From Chloroflexota bacterium (GTDB lineage Bacteria > Chloroflexota > Dehalococcoidia > RBG-13-53-26): DNA of 7,565 nucleotides. The translations under genes and the position numbers were made by a program. Positions 5,584-7,565 of the stretch are shown here, one piece after another. The notes under the pieces are model-generated. The model had not been told where the DNA came from and made no database searches. It was given only the letters and a program-made list of their open reading frames with translations. The number at the start of each line of letters is the position of its first letter. Within the stretch, counting starts at the first letter, position 1. Where the stretch lies: contig JAUWXW010000074.1 in assembly GCA_030616195.1 (NCBI GenBank), positions 1 to 7,565 on the forward strand. Direction: 5' to 3'.

Positions 5584-6000
5584 ATGGCAAATTTGAACAA
5601 AGTAATGATTATTGGCAATGTGGGAACTGACCCAGAGATGCGGTTCACTCCCAATGGGAACCCGGTTACCACCTTTCGTATCGCCACCAGTCGAATGTTC
5701 ACTACCGCCGATGGGGAACGAAAACAAGACACGGAATGGTTTACTGTGGTCACTTGGAATAAGCTGGCCGAGAGCTGTAACCAGTTCCTAACCAAAGGCA
5801 AGCGAGCCTATGTTGAAGGTAGGCTGCGCACGCATGCCTGGGAGGGACAGGATGGACAGAGGAGAAGCCGGGTGGAGATAGTGGCAGATCGAGTCCTTTT
5901 CCTCGACAGGCAAGCCGTTACCGCCCCTCTTCCTGAAGAGGCCAAAGTCGTTGATGAAAAAGTCGTTGATGAAACAGAACCAGAAGAACTCCCTTTCTAG
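5584..6000 (+). CDS. ssb: Single-stranded DNA-binding protein
   Basis: This 138-aa bacterial SSB coats single-stranded DNA in replication, repair and recombination, normally as a homotetramer. The OB fold spans about residues 1-107: it starts MANLNKVMIIGNVGTDPEMR, contains W52-F53 and W58 in the central strand, and ends with the YVEGRLRTHAWEG and VEIVADRVLFL strands. The C-terminal linker is very short (about residues 110-132) and ends in an acidic EPEELPF tip, a variant of the usual DDDIPF peptide that docks partner proteins. The linker holds an exact five-codon tandem duplication. ATG 5584 is preceded by a purine-rich tract with GAAGG (5574-5578) at 5-nt spacing. rpsR follows after 15 bp, so the two are surely co-transcribed. 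Confidence 0.98.
   Translation: MANLNKVMIIGNVGTDPEMRFTPNGNPVTTFRIATSRMFTTADGERKQDTEWFTVVTWNKLAESCNQFLTKGKRAYVEGRLRTHAWEGQDGQRRSRVEIVADRVLFLDRQAVTAPLPEEAKVVDEKVVDETEPEELPF
5944..5973 (+). repeat. Perfect 15-bp tandem duplication inside ssb
   Basis: AAAGTCGTTGATGAA occurs at 5944-5958 and again, without change, at 5959-5973. It is in frame and encodes KVVDE twice (residues 121-130) in the disordered linker before the acidic tip. Identity at all 15 positions, including third codon positions, points to a recent slippage duplication. Confidence 0.9.
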
Positions 6001-6015
6001 GTAAGGACGGGCACG

Positions 6016-6315
6016 ATGGCGTATGGTAGAAAAGCAAGCGCTGGCAGAAGGCCAAGTAGGTCACCGAGATATGTCCCCAGACGGAAGGTGTGCATTTTCT
6101 GCGCTGAAAAAACTGTGGTGAGTTATAAAGCACCAGAGTCTCTACGTCGTTATCTCTCGGATCGAGCCAAAATCGACCCGCGGCGTAGGAGTGGTAATTG
6201 CGCCAAGCACCAGCGGGCCCTAGCCCAAGCGATTAAGAGAGCTCGGCATTTGGCTTTACTACCTTATTGCGCCGAGCACATCCACCTAATGGGAGGTGTT
6301 GGCCCACGGGGCTAA
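6016..6315 (+). CDS. rpsR: 30S ribosomal protein S18, zinc-binding (C+) type
   Basis: This 99-aa protein is S18, partner of S6 in the 30S platform. The core is plain: KVCIFC, the Y37[11 protein letters not shown] segment, [16 protein letters not shown], and [13 protein letters not shown] near the end. It keeps the full zinc set C26-x2-C29 and C62-x2-H65, so it is the C+ form; many bacteria have lost these cysteines. The N-terminal 24 residues are strongly basic. After LLPY the protein continues with a 15-residue tail containing C85, H88 and H90, slightly longer than the usual ending. ATG 6016 has AAGGA (6003-6007) 8 nt upstream. It lies 15 bp after ssb and 73 bp before the foldase gene. Confidence 0.97.
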   Translation: MAYGRKASAGRRPSRSPRYVPRRKVCIFCAEKTVVSYKAPESLRRYLSDRAKIDPRRRSGNCAKHQRALAQAIKRARHLALLPYCAEHIHLMGGVGPRG

Positions 6316-6337
6316 CTTCCTCCCCTTGTCTGCACGT

Positions 6338-6382
6338 CTCCAGCGCATTCCCTTGATACGGGGGTTCTCGGCTTTGCGGGAG
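6338..6382 (+). promoter_or_regulatory. Hairpin that would cover the foldase ribosome-binding site
   Basis: CTCC (6338-6341) and CGCA (6344-6347) pair with GGAG (6379-6382) and TGCG (6375-6378). This gives an 8-bp helix interrupted only by a 2-nt AG bulge. The 3' arm contains the GGGAG Shine-Dalgarno site (6378-6382) of the next gene, which also uses a TTG start. Folding would lower translation of the foldase relative to the ribosomal genes upstream. Confidence 0.4.
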
Positions 6383-6388
6383 TAAGAC

Positions 6389-7565
6389 TTGAGCAGGAAA
6401 CAATGGGTAGAGCCGAAGGGCAAGCGGCTTTCCAGGTGGGAAAGGGAGGGGCGGAGGCGGCGCATCGTCGAGATCATAATCATAGTAGCCATTATTTCCG
6501 TCGTGGCACTACTTGCCTACGGTTACTATGATGTTCGCATTAAGCCCTGGCGCCAGGCTATAGTCAGGGTGAATGACAGGGTGTTTGACATGCGCTACTT
6601 TGTCAAGATGCTTCGCCTCTATGGATCAGGGCAGCAGGACCTTACCCAACAAATGCAGTTAGCCCAATCACTGCCTGAAGCGCTGATAAACAATGAGCTG
6701 ATAAGACAGGGGGCAGAGCGATTCGGCATCTTCCTCAACGCCACGGAGGTCGAGAACAAGCTGGAGGAATATGCTGGGTTTGATCCTGAAGAACAGACCG
6801 AAGAGGAATTCTACGATCTGTTGAAGGAGAACCTGGCAGAGGTCGGCCTTTCCGTAGCAGACCTCAAGCAAATCTTCATCGAACCAATGGTAGTGCAATC
6901 CAAGTTGCTGGAGGCTATCGGTAATGATGAACAACTTGGCTATCCTCAAGATCGCCAATATGAGCATGTTCGGGTCCAGGCTGTACTTCTAGGGACTGAG
7001 GAAGAGGCTACAGAGGCAAGGATCGAGTGGGAGGCTGGAGGAGGAGACGCAGCATTTGAAGGGCTTGTCAATGCATCTTCCCGACACTATCCTGAGGACG
7101 ATGTAGAGTGGCTGCCCCGGGGGATAGAGAGCTCCGTCTTTGATGATTTCGCCTTTGCCGAGGCATCTGAAGTCATAAGCGAACCGATTCAAGATACGAC
7201 ATACTATACCAAGGGTGGCTATTGGTTGGTCATGGTGCTGGATGAGAGGGGAGAGGGTGATGAAGAGGAACTCCACATCCAGGGGATACTGCTGGATAGT
7301 AATGCAACGGCAAACGAGCTAAAAGATAGAATAGCGGCAGGCGAGGATTTCGCTGAGATCGCCCAGGAGTATTCACTGCACTCCGGCTCTAAAGACAACG
7401 GTGGCGATATGGACTGGTTGAATCTGGAAGATGCCAAGTCACGGTTTGGCGAAGACAACCTTGACGGCATCCTTGATCTTGGTCTGAATGTGCTGAGCGA
7501 GCCAATACATCATGCAATCATAAGCAAGAAGTCGGGCTACTGGCTGATAAAGGTTTTGAGCAAAG
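6389..7565 (+). CDS. Membrane-anchored parvulin-type peptidyl-prolyl isomerase (SurA/PrsA-like), 3' end beyond window
   Basis: 392 codons are present and the frame runs off the right edge. The likely role is an extracytoplasmic foldase or chaperone that isomerises prolyl bonds in exported proteins. A basic cytoplasmic start (KRLSRW and four arginines at 22-25) precedes one membrane segment (about 26-45), so the bulk faces outward; there is no lipobox cysteine. A SurA_N-like helical region follows at about 58-185, rich in Glu and Gln. Two parvulin-like repeats come next. The first, about 191-290, is diverged (V192-RVQAVLL type start, DVEWLP at 238-243). The second, from 294, is canonical (H296-IQGILL, GEDFAEIAQEYS, S-KDNGGDMDWL around 334-344). 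TTG 6389 is chosen because an in-frame TAA lies at 6383-6385, GGGAG sits 6 nt upstream, and the next ATG (6590) would delete the membrane anchor. The Chloroflexota-like placement after rpsR is inferred. Confidence 0.92.
   Translation, partial: MSRKQWVEPKGKRLSRWEREGRRRRIVEIIIIVAIISVVALLAYGYYDVRIKPWRQAIVRVNDRVFDMRYFVKMLRLYGSGQQDLTQQMQLAQSLPEALINNELIRQGAERFGIFLNATEVENKLEEYAGFDPEEQTEEEFYDLLKENLAEVGLSVADLKQIFIEPMVVQSKLLEAIGNDEQLGYPQDRQYEHVRVQAVLLGTEEEATEARIEWEAGGGDAAFEGLVNASSRHYPEDDVEWLPRGIESSVFDDFAFAEASEVISEPIQDTTYYTKGGYWLVMVLDERGEGDEEELHIQGILLDSNATANELKDRIAAGEDFAEIAQEYSLHSGSKDNGGDMDWLNLEDAKSRFGEDNLDGILDLGLNVLSEPIHHAIISKKSGYWLIKVLSK

Noticed and set aside
6286..6492. Minus-strand open frame of 68 codons over the rpsR-foldase junction
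   Set aside because: It covers the end of rpsR and the start of the foldase, which reads with a good ribosome-binding site and membrane anchor on the plus strand.

Overview
The window looks like a piece of bacterial chromosome with mid-range GC. The most likely source is a member of the Chloroflexota, perhaps Dehalococcoidia. That assignment rests on gene order and protein style: rpsF-ssb-rpsR is followed at once by a membrane-anchored, two-parvulin PpiC-type protein whose arginine-rich 'KRLSRW..E.RRRR' N-terminus resembles proteins I remember from that group. It is an inference, since there is no rRNA or other phylogenetic marker here. No phage genes, transposases, CRISPR arrays, tRNAs or rRNAs were seen.

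Left part (1-2407). A plus-strand gene of unknown function (240 aa, with an unusual His-rich H-E-x4-H segment) meets a minus-strand pair tail to tail with a 4-bp overlap. The pair is a DUF47/PhoU-like protein followed by a PiT-family phosphate transporter, overlapping by 8 bp. This is the classic low-affinity phosphate-uptake pair, and a good sigma-70-like promoter precedes it.

Middle (2408-2908). About 500 bases carry no convincing gene. They hold the promoter of the phosphate pair, a 78-bp MITE-like palindromic element made of two perfect hairpins, a pair of short direct repeats in swapped order, and a stretch of consecutive small hairpins. A strong divergent promoter for the right-hand genes closes the region.

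Right part (2909-7565, all plus strand). A small zinc-ribbon protein, a ComF-family phosphoribosyltransferase and serine hydroxymethyltransferase (glyA) are packed closely. Then come ribosomal protein S6 (rpsF), single-stranded-DNA-binding protein (ssb) and a zinc-type ribosomal protein S18 (rpsR), and finally the parvulin-type foldase, which runs off the right edge. The genes cover one-carbon metabolism, translation, DNA maintenance and export folding, and they probably share long transcripts. Three spacers inside this run can fold: the rpsF leader (a candidate S6:S18 autoregulatory site), the rpsF-ssb spacer, and the rpsR-foldase spacer, where a hairpin would cover the Shine-Dalgarno sequence of a TTG-started gene.

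Most of the window is ordinary housekeeping content. I see no clear new biological system. The best leads are the structured leaders, the palindromic repeat with its surroundings, the unknown first gene, and a fresh 15-bp in-frame duplication in ssb.
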